Origin: Kordiimonadaceae bacterium
GTDB lineage: Bacteria; Pseudomonadota; Alphaproteobacteria; Sphingomonadales; Emcibacteraceae
NCBI GenBank assembly: GCA_018675425.1
Contig: JABGYD010000008.1
Location: forward strand, 1 to 64,000
Reading direction: 5' to 3'
DNA length: 64,000 nucleotides
The notes beneath the pieces are model-generated. The model was not told the origin of the DNA. It ran no database searches and saw only the letters and a list, made by a program, of their open reading frames with translations. Positions within the stretch are counted from its first letter, which is position 1. Every line of letters begins with the position of its first letter. Shown here piece by piece: positions 9,293 to 18,151 of the stretch. The translations under genes and the position numbers were made by a program.

Positions 9293-9886
9293 ATGACTAA
9301 ATATAAAGGTATGCTTGGCGCAGCAGCAATATTCATCGCCTCTTCTCTATTTTCAAGCGCGGCGTATGCCGATTGGATACTAGATGCCGAAAACTCAAAT
9401 ATTTCTTACGGCACCGTTAAAAACGATATGATAGGAGAAAATAATACATTTAAAACAATTTCGGGGCACCTTAATAATGATGGGCAGATTGATATTGAAA
9501 TTGATCTCTCATCTATTGATACATTAATCGAAATTCGTGATGGTCGCATGCGAGATATTGTTTTTAAAGTATCTGAAAATGCTACAGCAAAGCTAAGTGG
9601 TGAGATTGATCTAAAAGCCTATGATAATCAAGAAATTGGTACCAGTCGCATTATTGAAACGACTGTTAGCCTCGAGCTTGTTGGTCAAAAACTCGAGCAT
9701 GACGTTAAGCTTCTAGTAACTCGTTTAGCAAAAAATAAAGTTATGGTGACGCCACACGGAGTAATGTTTATTGACGCAGACGATTATGATCTGGTAGATG
9801 CTATAGAAATCTTAAGAAACCTTGCAGGTCTTGACTCAATTGCATCGGTTATCTCAATGGGATTTTATTTAACATTTATAAAATAG
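9293..9886 (+). CDS. YceI-like periplasmic protein
   Basis: Exported protein of 197 residues with a signal peptide (cleavage probably after SSAAYA) followed by the start of a YceI-type lipocalin-like beta-barrel: WILDAENSNISYGTVKN resembles the family opening (W-x-D-x-x-x-S-x-I-x-F). YceI proteins bind amphiphilic or isoprenoid ligands, so a lipid-binding envelope role is possible. I chose the ATG at 9293 because AGGTGA lies at good spacing; an in-frame GTG at 9284 would put the ribosome site inside the gene. The DUF481 gene starts 14 bp downstream, so co-transcription is likely. The match is from motif and length, so family is likely rather than certain. Confidence 0.72.
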   Translation: MTKYKGMLGAAAIFIASSLFSSAAYADWILDAENSNISYGTVKNDMIGENNTFKTISGHLNNDGQIDIEIDLSSIDTLIEIRDGRMRDIVFKVSENATAKLSGEIDLKAYDNQEIGTSRIIETTVSLELVGQKLEHDVKLLVTRLAKNKVMVTPHGVMFIDADDYDLVDAIEILRNLAGLDSIASVISMGFYLTFIK

Positions 9887-9900
9887 GTTTATAGAAAAAA

Positions 9901-10878
9901 ATGACTATTAAGTTTTTTAAAGTACCCCTTGCAACTGGGTTATTTTGTTTATCACTTCTACCAAATATGTCACATGCAGAATTAACTCCTAACCAAATTA
10001 ATCTTTTAACAGTCGCTAGTGAAAAAGACAGTGGAAAGCATTTTATGGTTCTTGTAGACCTATTGATAATTGCAAACCCCGCGGACGAAGTTGAAATTAG
10101 ACGTATAGCGCGTACGATAATGCCAAAAATATTTTGTGAACCTAAGGCATCAGCTCCCACCAACATAACTAGCCCAATGATTATTAATGGTACAATTTTT
10201 TCAGACAGTGGCGCGGAGCAACTTTCTAAATTTATTTTACCTGGGTGGGACAAAGAGGTAGAGCTAAATGGTCTTGTTAGTTCAGGGAATACAAGTCAAA
10301 AATCATTCGGTGTAGCAACAAAATTTCATCGGGAAAATGGAGCTTACGAGCAAACAGTAGCCACATATTTTGACTACAACACCAGTAAATCGATCACTAA
10401 CAAACGTCGCTATGGTGTCTCTTTTAAAAATGATTATAGCATTAACAATTCTTCTTACGTGACTGGTTTTGCAGGTGTTGAGGCTGATAGTTTTGGCGCA
10501 TTTAATAAACGCCTCACAATAAACTCAGGCTATGGTCTAAGAGTTTTTGATAACGATAAATACAAATGGAATTTTGAGGGTGGTCCAGCAATGCTGATAA
10601 CAAAACCCCTCGCCACAGGAAAATACGGGACGGATATTCTAGTTTATGGAAGTAGTTTATTTACTTGGAATATTAATGAACGCAGTGATTTTGAAAATGA
10701 AACTAAGGTGTTTATGGGAAGCAAGGTTGTTATCGAAAATAAAACCGACTACAAACTTAAGGTTAGTGGTGCCCTTAGCGGAAAATTATCTTTTGATGTG
10801 ATTTATAACCGTGATGCGCCAATTGGTCGGAAAAATACAGATACAATTACACGTATTGGAGTTTTATACGATTTCTAA
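9901..10878 (+). CDS. DUF481 family outer-membrane beta-barrel protein
   Basis: 325-residue exported protein with a signal peptide (cleavage near MSHAEL), an N-terminal segment of about 90 residues of unknown fold, then a repetitive strand-rich part beginning KEVELNGLVSSGNTSQKSFG. That opening, with the SSGNT motif, is typical of DUF481 (YdiY-like) proteins, predicted outer-membrane barrels seen mainly in Proteobacteria. The last residues, TRIGVLYDF, end in phenylalanine, the usual barrel-assembly signal. The frame follows the yceI-like gene by 14 bp and the two are probably one unit. The N-terminal extension is longer than in small DUF481 proteins. Confidence 0.8.
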   Translation: MTIKFFKVPLATGLFCLSLLPNMSHAELTPNQINLLTVASEKDSGKHFMVLVDLLIIANPADEVEIRRIARTIMPKIFCEPKASAPTNITSPMIINGTIFSDSGAEQLSKFILPGWDKEVELNGLVSSGNTSQKSFGVATKFHRENGAYEQTVATYFDYNTSKSITNKRRYGVSFKNDYSINNSSYVTGFAGVEADSFGAFNKRLTINSGYGLRVFDNDKYKWNFEGGPAMLITKPLATGKYGTDILVYGSSLFTWNINERSDFENETKVFMGSKVVIENKTDYKLKVSGALSGKLSFDVIYNRDAPIGRKNTDTITRIGVLYDF

Positions 10879-10916
10879 GATGTTTATAGTGCCTATTTAT
10901 GTGGCTTTGACCCCTA

Positions 10917-12188
10917 TTAACTTAGATAATTTTTGAGCATTTTGATCATTTTGTCTACATCCTGATTTGTGTTAAACATATGATTAGAAATCCGTATTGC
11001 ATTATATTGTGGAAGCCGTTTGATAGTAATACCCTTATCTCTCATTCCTGTAAAAACTTCATTATTTTTTACACTTTTAGGCAGACTAAAACTAACTATT
11101 GCTGAAGACAGCTCAGGATCATTTGGACTAATTATTTTTATACTTTTTATTTTTTTAAGCTCGCTATAACAATATTTAGCAAGTTTCATACAATGTCTCT
11201 CGATACGCGAAGTCCCCAGAGCCATATGCCAATCAATTACATCCCCAAATCCAATTATTATCGGTGCGTTTCTTGTGCCTGAAGAGGCAGAATAAACATC
11301 GTAACCACCGGCAATAAAAACATTATTCACACGATCTTGAATTCCTTGACGTAAATATAAAATTCCCGTTTCTTTTGGCCCCATAATCCATTTATGTCCA
11401 CTACAAGCATAAACATCACAACCCAAATCTTGAAGGTCAATATGAAACATTCCAGGCGCCTGAGCCCCATCAACAATGAAAAGAATATCTCTGCCCCTAA
11501 TTAGCTCTGACACTTCCTTTATTGGCCAACGTAACCCCGTCACAGTCTCCACGTGACTAAGAAGTATCATTTTTGTTTTACTTGTTAAGTTAGCTCGAAC
11601 CAACTCGAGGAGTTCTTCTTTACTATCCGCTGGATAGGGCATAGTAATTCTTTTAATCAAAGCACCTTTCGTGCTCGCAAGGAATTCAATCCCAGTGTCA
11701 GCACCCCCATGTTCATGATTAGTTGTTAAAATTTCATCCCCTGCAGCCCAAGAAATGCTGGAACAAACTAAGCTGATGCCCTCTGTCGTATTTCTGGTAA
11801 GTATAATTTCCTCTTCATTGGCCCCCATGAAAGCCGCTACTTTTAATCGGGTTTTTTCCATTTCTCTACCCATGGGTCCAAAGTTTTCTATTGCAGGGTT
11901 AGCTTCGAGACGTTTCGTAAGTTGGCTCACCTTATTAAAGACTAGCTTTGGTGCGGGCCCTAAAGTCCCTGTATTTAAATAAACAAGATCTTGCTTAAGC
12001 ATAAGCTCCTCTCTAACAATGCCGAATAACTTATCATCAGGCATAATGTTAATTTCTTTTTCAAACCTATCCTGAGTTGAAGCAGTCCCCTTTGAAAGGC
12101 CTAGCAAAGCTAATGCTCCAAGGCCTGCACCTTTTAGGAGACCGCGCCGGGTATTCAAAAGTTTATTCTCAGATAACAATTTTTTCAT
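10917..12188 (-). CDS. Tat-exported class V aminotransferase-fold PLP enzyme
   Basis: 423-residue PLP-dependent enzyme of the class V group (relatives include isopenicillin N epimerase and cysteine desulfurases). Lys266 in SGHKW is the expected Schiff-base lysine and Asp240 in VDGAQ the pyridine-nitrogen contact. The N terminus carries a twin-arginine signal (Arg14-Arg15, NTRRGLLKGAG, then a hydrophobic Ala/Leu stretch), which implies folding and cofactor loading in the cytoplasm before export. It lies 26 bp behind msrQ on the same strand, so it is probably co-transcribed with msrPQ. Its substrate is unknown; a sulfur amino acid role would suit the context but is only inference. Confidence 0.83.
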   Translation of the reverse strand: MKKLLSENKLLNTRRGLLKGAGLGALALLGLSKGTASTQDRFEKEINIMPDDKLFGIVREELMLKQDLVYLNTGTLGPAPKLVFNKVSQLTKRLEANPAIENFGPMGREMEKTRLKVAAFMGANEEEIILTRNTTEGISLVCSSISWAAGDEILTTNHEHGGADTGIEFLASTKGALIKRITMPYPADSKEELLELVRANLTSKTKMILLSHVETVTGLRWPIKEVSELIRGRDILFIVDGAQAPGMFHIDLQDLGCDVYACSGHKWIMGPKETGILYLRQGIQDRVNNVFIAGGYDVYSASSGTRNAPIIIGFGDVIDWHMALGTSRIERHCMKLAKYCYSELKKIKSIKIISPNDPELSSAIVSFSLPKSVKNNEVFTGMRDKGITIKRLPQYNAIRISNHMFNTNQDVDKMIKMLKNYLS

Positions 12189-12214
12189 CTTCGATCCCCT
12201 AATATAAAAACTTA

Positions 12215-12826
12215 CTATTTTTTTTTAAACATTCGTTTTTTATCCAAAATAAAATAAATCCGCAAGGCCAATAAACATGATAAAATCATAGCATGAATAA
12301 CGGGAATAAGTATATCCGCTTTGACCATCATATAATTGTGCGTGATCGCGGATATAGTGATTATATAAATAATTCGGTGAAGACTTTTCCAATTCGCGGC
12401 CATTTTCTTTATGAAGTATTTAAAAGAAGTGATAGCCAGAGGAATGAGTAACAGAAAAGCCAGCATACCAAAGGTTATTGCCGGCCTTTTAAAAATATCT
12501 TCCAATATGAGCATCCAGTCGAAAAAATAATCCAAAACCGTATAATTAAGGAAGTGAAAAAGCCCATAGCTAAATGCGTAAAGCCCCAAAGCACGACGAT
12601 ATTTAATGAGGCGCCATTTCGTTAATTTTGCAAGGGGTGAAATACATAAAGTCAGTAATAAAAAACGAATTGTCCAGTTGCCCGTAAAGTCGGTAATAAA
12701 TTCTATGGGATTTGCAGTAAGGTCATGAGGGAAAAAGTTGTACCAAAGCCACATCTGCCAAAAGAGCCAAGTGGCCGGAATTAAGCTGATTATATGCAAA
12801 AAAATACGCGGACTATGATTTTTCAT
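12215..12826 (-). CDS. msrQ: MsrQ heme-binding membrane subunit of the MsrPQ system
   Basis: Polytopic inner-membrane b-type heme protein of 203 residues, about six helices, that passes electrons from the quinone pool or a flavin reductase to periplasmic MsrP. It belongs to the ferric-reductase-like transmembrane family (formerly YedZ); the sequence shows FTGNWTIRFLLLTLCISPL, a typical YedZ segment, with conserved His in the helices (SYGLFHFLNY, SLHRIIYI). Its ATG overlaps the msrP stop by one base (TAATG), the usual msrP-msrQ order, so identification is firm. Confidence 0.93.
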   Translation of the reverse strand: MKNHSPRIFLHIISLIPATWLFWQMWLWYNFFPHDLTANPIEFITDFTGNWTIRFLLLTLCISPLAKLTKWRLIKYRRALGLYAFSYGLFHFLNYTVLDYFFDWMLILEDIFKRPAITFGMLAFLLLIPLAITSFKYFIKKMAANWKSLHRIIYIITISAITHNYMMVKADILIPVIHAMILSCLLALRIYFILDKKRMFKKK

Positions 12827-13782
12827 TAATAGTTTCTTTTTAGATCCATACCCGAGTATAGAGAGGCTACTTGTTCGCCATAACCGTTAAACATGAGTGT
12901 ATCTCTTCGTCTAAAGTCGCCGATACGACGCTCAGTGGCCTGTGACCACCTTGGATGAGGTGCATTTGGGTTTACGTTTGCGTAAAATCCATATTCCTGC
13001 GGCGCTAGGCGCATCCAACTTGTGTTAGGCTCTTTTTCAAGAAAGGAAATTTTTACAATAGACTTAACTCCTTTGAACCCATACTTCCATGGCACAACCA
13101 AGCGCATAGGTGCACCATTTTGATTAGCGAGTTTTTCACCGTAAAGTCCCACAGCCATAATAGTCAGCGGATGCATAGCTTCATCCATACGCAGCCCTTC
13201 CCGGTATGGCCATTTAATAATACCACGGCTCAGACCTGGCATTTGCTTCGGGTCTGCTAAGGTTTCAAAATAAACATATTTTGCATTAGATGTCGGTTTA
13301 AGTTTTGAAATAACCTCTGACAACGAAACACCAATCCACGGGATCACCATCGACCAAGCTTCTACACAACGCATCCGATAAACACGGTCTTCCAAAGCAT
13401 TAAAGTCAATTAAATCTTCAACGTTGTAGTCGCCAGGATTTTCACAGGCACCATTCACTTTTACCCTCCAAGGGTCAGTAACAAGGCTCTGGGCATAGCG
13501 TGCCGGATTGTCTTTATTCATTCCAAACTCATAATAATTATTATAACCTCGCACAGCTTTGATATCTGTTTTTTCGTCCATAATATCATGACCATCATAT
13601 AGATTAGAAACTGTACTTAAACTTTCCTCCGCCAAGGCTAAATTTGATGACATTAGGCTGGCAGCACTAGCTGCGCCCATAATTCCAGCATTTTTGATAA
13701 AGCCACGCCGCGAAATATAATCTTTCAGAGAAGTTATTTGATTTTCTTTTAATTCCCATGAGCCTTTAATTTTTATCAGCAT
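12826..13782 (-). CDS. msrP: MsrP molybdopterin periplasmic methionine-sulfoxide reductase
   Basis: Catalytic subunit (318 residues) that reduces protein-bound methionine sulfoxide in the periplasm, repairing envelope proteins after oxidative or chlorine stress. It has a twin-arginine signal (Arg25-Arg26 in SRRGFIKN) and a sulfite-oxidase-fold molybdopterin domain. Cys139 in [10 protein letters not shown] is the expected molybdenum ligand. Other family segments are [16 protein letters not shown] and the C-terminal [18 protein letters not shown]. msrQ follows with a one-base overlap, and a Tat-exported PLP enzyme follows msrQ. The gene is divergent from the ABC-F gene across 123 bp that must hold its promoter. 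Confidence 0.95.
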   Translation of the reverse strand: MLIKIKGSWELKENQITSLKDYISRRGFIKNAGIMGAASAASLMSSNLALAEESLSTVSNLYDGHDIMDEKTDIKAVRGYNNYYEFGMNKDNPARYAQSLVTDPWRVKVNGACENPGDYNVEDLIDFNALEDRVYRMRCVEAWSMVIPWIGVSLSEVISKLKPTSNAKYVYFETLADPKQMPGLSRGIIKWPYREGLRMDEAMHPLTIMAVGLYGEKLANQNGAPMRLVVPWKYGFKGVKSIVKISFLEKEPNTSWMRLAPQEYGFYANVNPNAPHPRWSQATERRIGDFRRRDTLMFNGYGEQVASLYSGMDLKRNY

Positions 13783-13905
13783 TCTGTTACCTAACTTAAT
13801 ATATTGGTTGTTAATTTATATATATACCCATTTTGATTGTTTCTGTTAACAGCTTATCACATTTATGATATGGGCTTAAGTTAAACACAACAAGAAAGAT
13901 TTTAG

Positions 13906-15711
13906 ATGGCACCTCCAATACTAACCCTTACCAATATGAGCCTTAGATTTGGGCCCGATCCCCTCTTTACGGGAGCGGAGCTAGCTATCGGTGCTCGAGA
14001 TCGTATTTCATTAGTAGGTAGGAACGGGGCGGGAAAATCAACATTAATGAAAATCATTCACGGCACAGTAGATTCAGACAGTGGCGAACGTTTTATAAAA
14101 CCGGGTTGTCACGTCACCTATCTTGAACAAGACCCAGACTTATCTAACTATAAAAATGCACACGACTATGTAGTTTCTGGCCTAACTCACAGTTCAGCTG
14201 AAGACCATTTTCAGGTAGATATCATGCTTGCAGAAATAGGTTTAAATGCAGACATGGAGACCTTAACCATGTCTGGAGGAGAACGCCGAAGAGCTGCCAT
14301 TGCTCGCGCATTAGTAAGTGATACGGATATATTATTGCTTGATGAACCAACTAATCACCTAGATATAGCTACCATCGAATGGCTGGAGGGAAAACTTAAG
14401 GCCTGGCGACGAGCACTCGTGATGATAAGCCATGACCGTACTTTTTTAAATAACCTCTCCAATACCACTTTTTGGCTCGATCGTGGCCGAGTTCGAAGAC
14501 TTAACAAAGGATTTTCACATTTTGATGAATGGTCCGGCACTATTCTTGAACAGGAGGCGACTGAACGTCTTAAACTTGATAAATTGATAGAAAAAGAAAC
14601 TGACTGGTCTCATAAAGGTATTACGGCAAGGAGAAAACGAAATATGGGACGTATGAGAAACCTCTGGGAACTCCGAGAGAAGCGCGCCGAGCAAATAACA
14701 GTCATGGGTAGTGCACGTTTGGCTACAGACAGCAGCAAAACATCTGGGAAAAAAGTTATCGAAGCTGATAAGGTTAGTATTGCTTATGGTAACAATCAGA
14801 TCCTTAAAGATTTTTCAGTTAAAATCCTTCGCGGAGACCGTATTGGCATTATAGGGCCCAATGGAGCTGGCAAGACAACCTTACTTAAGGTTCTTACTGG
14901 ATCACTTAAGCCAGATCAGGGCTATATTAAATTAGGTACAAATCTTGAAGCCACCTTTCTTGATCAACACCGCAGCCTTCTCAAAGACAGTGACACAGTT
15001 TGGGAAACCCTCAGTGATGGAAGCGACCATATTATGGTCCGTGGCCATCCCAAGCATATTATTTCTTATATCAAAGATTTCTTGTTTGATGCCTCCCAAG
15101 CTCATAGTCCAGTAAGTTCGCTTTCAGGCGGTGAAAAAAATCGACTTCTATTAGCGAAAACACTCGCACAGCCAACGAACCTATTGATCCTGGATGAGCC
15201 CACAAATGATCTTGATATGGATACCCTCGATTTACTTCAGGACGTTCTGAGCGATTATAGTGGTACCATGTTAATGGTTAGTCATGATCGCGACTTTCTT
15301 GATCGACTAGTTACATCAACCATTGTTATAGAAGAAAATGCTGTCTTACAGGAGTATCCTGGCGGCTATTCTGATTATATAAGACAAAAAGAAAACCGAA
15401 CTGATAGTCCGCAAATGGTAAAGGAAGTAAACCAAAAAACTAGTGTAAAAATACAAAATCGAAAAGTAGTTTCGAAAAAAAAATTAAGTTATAAGTATCA
15501 ATATGCACTTGAAACACTTCCAAAAGAAATGGAAGAAATTAATGCTCAGATTAAAAAAGTTGAAAAAAAAATTTCAGAGCCAAGTCTGTATGACAAAAAC
15601 CCTAAAATGTTTAATCAGGCTACTGCAGACCTAAAAAATCTTGTTAATAACCTTGCGGATAAAGAAGAGCAATGGCTCAAGCTTGCAATGTTAAGCGAAA
15701 GTAAAGAGTGA
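13906..15711 (+). CDS. ABC-F family ATPase (Uup-like)
   Basis: 601-residue soluble protein with two ABC ATPase domains and no membrane segments, as in ABC-F proteins that act on ribosomes or DNA structures. Walker A motifs are GRNGAGKST and GPNGAGKTT; signatures are TMSGGERRRAA and LSGGEKNRLL; Walker B regions are ILLLDEPTNHLD and LLILDEPTNDLD. The linker between domains and a Lys/Glu-rich C-terminal coiled coil (about 520-600) resemble Uup rather than EttA. Uup is linked to precise transposon excision and ribosome-related functions; the exact role here is inferred. It reads alone, 59 bp ahead of a nitroreductase gene. Confidence 0.9.
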   Translation: MAPPILTLTNMSLRFGPDPLFTGAELAIGARDRISLVGRNGAGKSTLMKIIHGTVDSDSGERFIKPGCHVTYLEQDPDLSNYKNAHDYVVSGLTHSSAEDHFQVDIMLAEIGLNADMETLTMSGGERRRAAIARALVSDTDILLLDEPTNHLDIATIEWLEGKLKAWRRALVMISHDRTFLNNLSNTTFWLDRGRVRRLNKGFSHFDEWSGTILEQEATERLKLDKLIEKETDWSHKGITARRKRNMGRMRNLWELREKRAEQITVMGSARLATDSSKTSGKKVIEADKVSIAYGNNQILKDFSVKILRGDRIGIIGPNGAGKTTLLKVLTGSLKPDQGYIKLGTNLEATFLDQHRSLLKDSDTVWETLSDGSDHIMVRGHPKHIISYIKDFLFDASQAHSPVSSLSGGEKNRLLLAKTLAQPTNLLILDEPTNDLDMDTLDLLQDVLSDYSGTMLMVSHDRDFLDRLVTSTIVIEENAVLQEYPGGYSDYIRQKENRTDSPQMVKEVNQKTSVKIQNRKVVSKKKLSYKYQYALETLPKEMEEINAQIKKVEKKISEPSLYDKNPKMFNQATADLKNLVNNLADKEEQWLKLAMLSESKE

Positions 15712-15770
15712 TTGAATTTAGTGTAAACTTTTTTTAGAGTACATTTCCGAAATATAAATTAAGGTGAAAA

Positions 15771-16487
15771 ATGTCAGATATAAATAAAAAGTACCATTCC
15801 TCAATTCCACTTAATCATGATTATGTTGAGCTCCCCATGCCAGATAAATCGAATATGAGTAACCAGGAAATGATTAAAAATTCTGAGAAATTTTATGATT
15901 TGATGACAAAACGCCATACGATACGTGAATATTCAAGTAAAATGGTACCTCAAGAGGTTATAGAAAACTGTATTAAAGCTGCTGGTCTGGCTCCAAGTGG
16001 CGCAAACCATCAACCTTGGCATTTCGCAGTAATTAAAGATCCAGATCATAAACAAAAAATTCGGTTGGCTGCAGAAGAAGAAGAAAAAACTTTTTACGCA
16101 GGCAGAGCTAGTGATGAATGGCTTGGGGCGCTAGAGCCTATCGGCACCAACGATCTTAAGCCTCACCTAACCGATGCGCCATGGCTGATTGTCATTTTTG
16201 CTCAGCGCACTAGCATTGACCGAAACGGTCGAAAATTTAAAAACTATTATGTAAAAGAATCTGTCGGGATCGCAACTGGATTTTTAATAACAGCACTTCA
16301 TAAGGCGGGACTTACCACCCTCACCCATCCCCCAAATCCCATGAAATTTCTCAATAAGCTTTGCGACCGGCCATCAAGTGAAAAACCAGAAATGATACTA
16401 GTAGTTGGTCATCCAACTGAAAAAGCTACTGTCCCTGCTCATGCAAAATGGAAAAAATCACTTGATGAAATCATGTCAATTTTTTAA
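15771..16487 (+). CDS. Nitroreductase family flavoprotein
   Basis: 238-residue FMN-dependent NAD(P)H oxidoreductase fold. The FMN-binding opening is visible at about residues 49-75 (KRHTIREYSS and APSGANHQPWHF), and a later segment, VGIATGFLITALHKAGLTT, matches the family's dimer core. Such proteins reduce nitro compounds, quinones or halogenated tyrosines; an iodotyrosine-deiodinase-like subgroup shares this length and the N-terminal extension. The substrate is not assignable. Start is supported by AAGGTG seven bases upstream. The stop lies three bases from the convergent peptide transporter. Confidence 0.88.
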   Translation: MSDINKKYHSSIPLNHDYVELPMPDKSNMSNQEMIKNSEKFYDLMTKRHTIREYSSKMVPQEVIENCIKAAGLAPSGANHQPWHFAVIKDPDHKQKIRLAAEEEEKTFYAGRASDEWLGALEPIGTNDLKPHLTDAPWLIVIFAQRTSIDRNGRKFKNYYVKESVGIATGFLITALHKAGLTTLTHPPNPMKFLNKLCDRPSSEKPEMILVVGHPTEKATVPAHAKWKKSLDEIMSIF

Positions 16488-16490
16488 AAT

Positions 16491-18029
16491 TTAATGAATA
16501 CCGTGCATTCTTTTTTTAAGAAGCGGCGTCATCAATATTACAAATAAACCAACCCCAATACTGACTATGCCTATAGTTGTATAAACATTCATAGTCGATC
16601 CAATATCAAGTGTCCCTTCAGTCACACCACTACCTGTCAATGAGCTGATCCAACCGGCAACATTATTTCCAAGAGCAGTAAACAGAAACCATGTTCCCAT
16701 CATCATCCCCATGATTTTAGAGGTACTTAGTTTTGTTACCATAGAGAGGCCAACTGGACTAAGAAATAACTCCGCAAGTGTCAGCATAAAGTATATAAAA
16801 ATCAGCCAGAAAAAGCTTTTGGTTGTAGTGTCATCAAGTCCTATTCCCCATGAAAAAACAATATAACCTGCACCAATAATAATTAGTGCATAACCAAATT
16901 TACCGGGTGTCGAAGGTTCAACCCGCCTCTTTGCCATAACTACCCAAAGCCATGCCATAATTGGCGCAAGAAGGATAACAAAAAGAGAGTTCATAGTTCC
17001 AACTTGAGATGATAAAATATTTATACCAAAGAAATTAAGGTTAAACTGCTGATCTGCTAACAGAGTGAGAGATGCTGCTTGCTGTTCAAATAGCGCCCAA
17101 AAAACTGATTGAATTGCTATTAAAAAAAGTGCCACCCAAAGGCGATCCCTATCAACTCTCTCACATTGCGTAAAGGAATAAAATAGTATCAATCCTATCA
17201 TTATTAAACCCGCAACACCAACAAGCTGTATGACCATTTGATCATATTGCATCATGACCCAGCTTAATCCTACAAGACCTATTCCAAAGAGATATATTGT
17301 ATATTCCTTATTCAACCCAATCGGTGATTTTTCTTTCAAAATCTCTGGCCTTGGTGGTTCCGCACGACCATCAAGATATTTTTGGCCCCATAAAAAAACT
17401 AAAAGACCGAACAACATACCGATGCCAGCAATTGAGAAACCATAATTCCATCCATGCACTTCACCAACATAACCAACAACAATCATAGCCAACAGTGCGC
17501 CAAGGTTTATACCCATATAAAAGATAGAGAAACCACCATCACGGCGTGGATCATTCGGCCCATAAAGAGCACCAACCACCCTAGAAATATTCGCCTTGAG
17601 AAAGCCCACACCACCTATGATAAGTGCAAGTGCAAGAAAAAAAACATTAATAAAAAAATCATCCCTGATGATATTTTCACCATCCATATAGGCAGCTGGT
17701 CCATGAAACGCCATAAGTCCATGTCCAAGGACAAGAAGGATTGCTCCATAGGTCACGGCTTTTCGGCTGCCTAAGTAACGATCCGCCAAATAACCACCAA
17801 CAATTGGCATCATATAAACTAAACCCGCATAAGCACCATAAATCATACTAGCTTTATCAACGCCAAATAGATGATATTTTGTTAGGTAAAGGATAAGGAT
17901 AGCGCGCATACCATAATAGGAAAAGCGCTCCCACATTTCGGTGAGAAAACATATTGATAATCCGATTGGGTGGCCCAGAAAATTCCTTTCCTGTGAACCT
18001 TTATAAACATCATCAACCATATTAGACAT
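16491..18029 (-). CDS. Proton-dependent oligopeptide transporter (POT/PTR2 family)
   Basis: 512-residue major-facilitator protein with about 14 hydrophobic segments that imports di- and tripeptides with protons. The POT signature EMWERFSYYGMRAIL (ExxERFxYY) lies near residue 31, and a second family segment GGFSIFYMGINLGAL follows near residue 165. The first residues, ERNFLGHPIGL, are usual for bacterial DtpT/YjdL-type members. It is convergent with the nitroreductase gene and divergent from an M14 carboxypeptidase gene, a plausible peptide-use neighbourhood together with the Xaa-Pro aminopeptidase 10 kb away. Confidence 0.93.
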   Translation of the reverse strand: MSNMVDDVYKGSQERNFLGHPIGLSICFLTEMWERFSYYGMRAILILYLTKYHLFGVDKASMIYGAYAGLVYMMPIVGGYLADRYLGSRKAVTYGAILLVLGHGLMAFHGPAAYMDGENIIRDDFFINVFFLALALIIGGVGFLKANISRVVGALYGPNDPRRDGGFSIFYMGINLGALLAMIVVGYVGEVHGWNYGFSIAGIGMLFGLLVFLWGQKYLDGRAEPPRPEILKEKSPIGLNKEYTIYLFGIGLVGLSWVMMQYDQMVIQLVGVAGLIMIGLILFYSFTQCERVDRDRLWVALFLIAIQSVFWALFEQQAASLTLLADQQFNLNFFGINILSSQVGTMNSLFVILLAPIMAWLWVVMAKRRVEPSTPGKFGYALIIIGAGYIVFSWGIGLDDTTTKSFFWLIFIYFMLTLAELFLSPVGLSMVTKLSTSKIMGMMMGTWFLFTALGNNVAGWISSLTGSGVTEGTLDIGSTMNVYTTIGIVSIGVGLFVILMTPLLKKRMHGIH

Positions 18030-18151
18030 TGCAGTTTCCTACTTTTATTTTCTATTTTAGATACATTGCCAGAAGAAAATTAGAAAGTCACGTTTGCGTT
18101 TTGTGAAAATCATATTATAAATCATCAAATAACCAATTAAGAGAGATTGTA

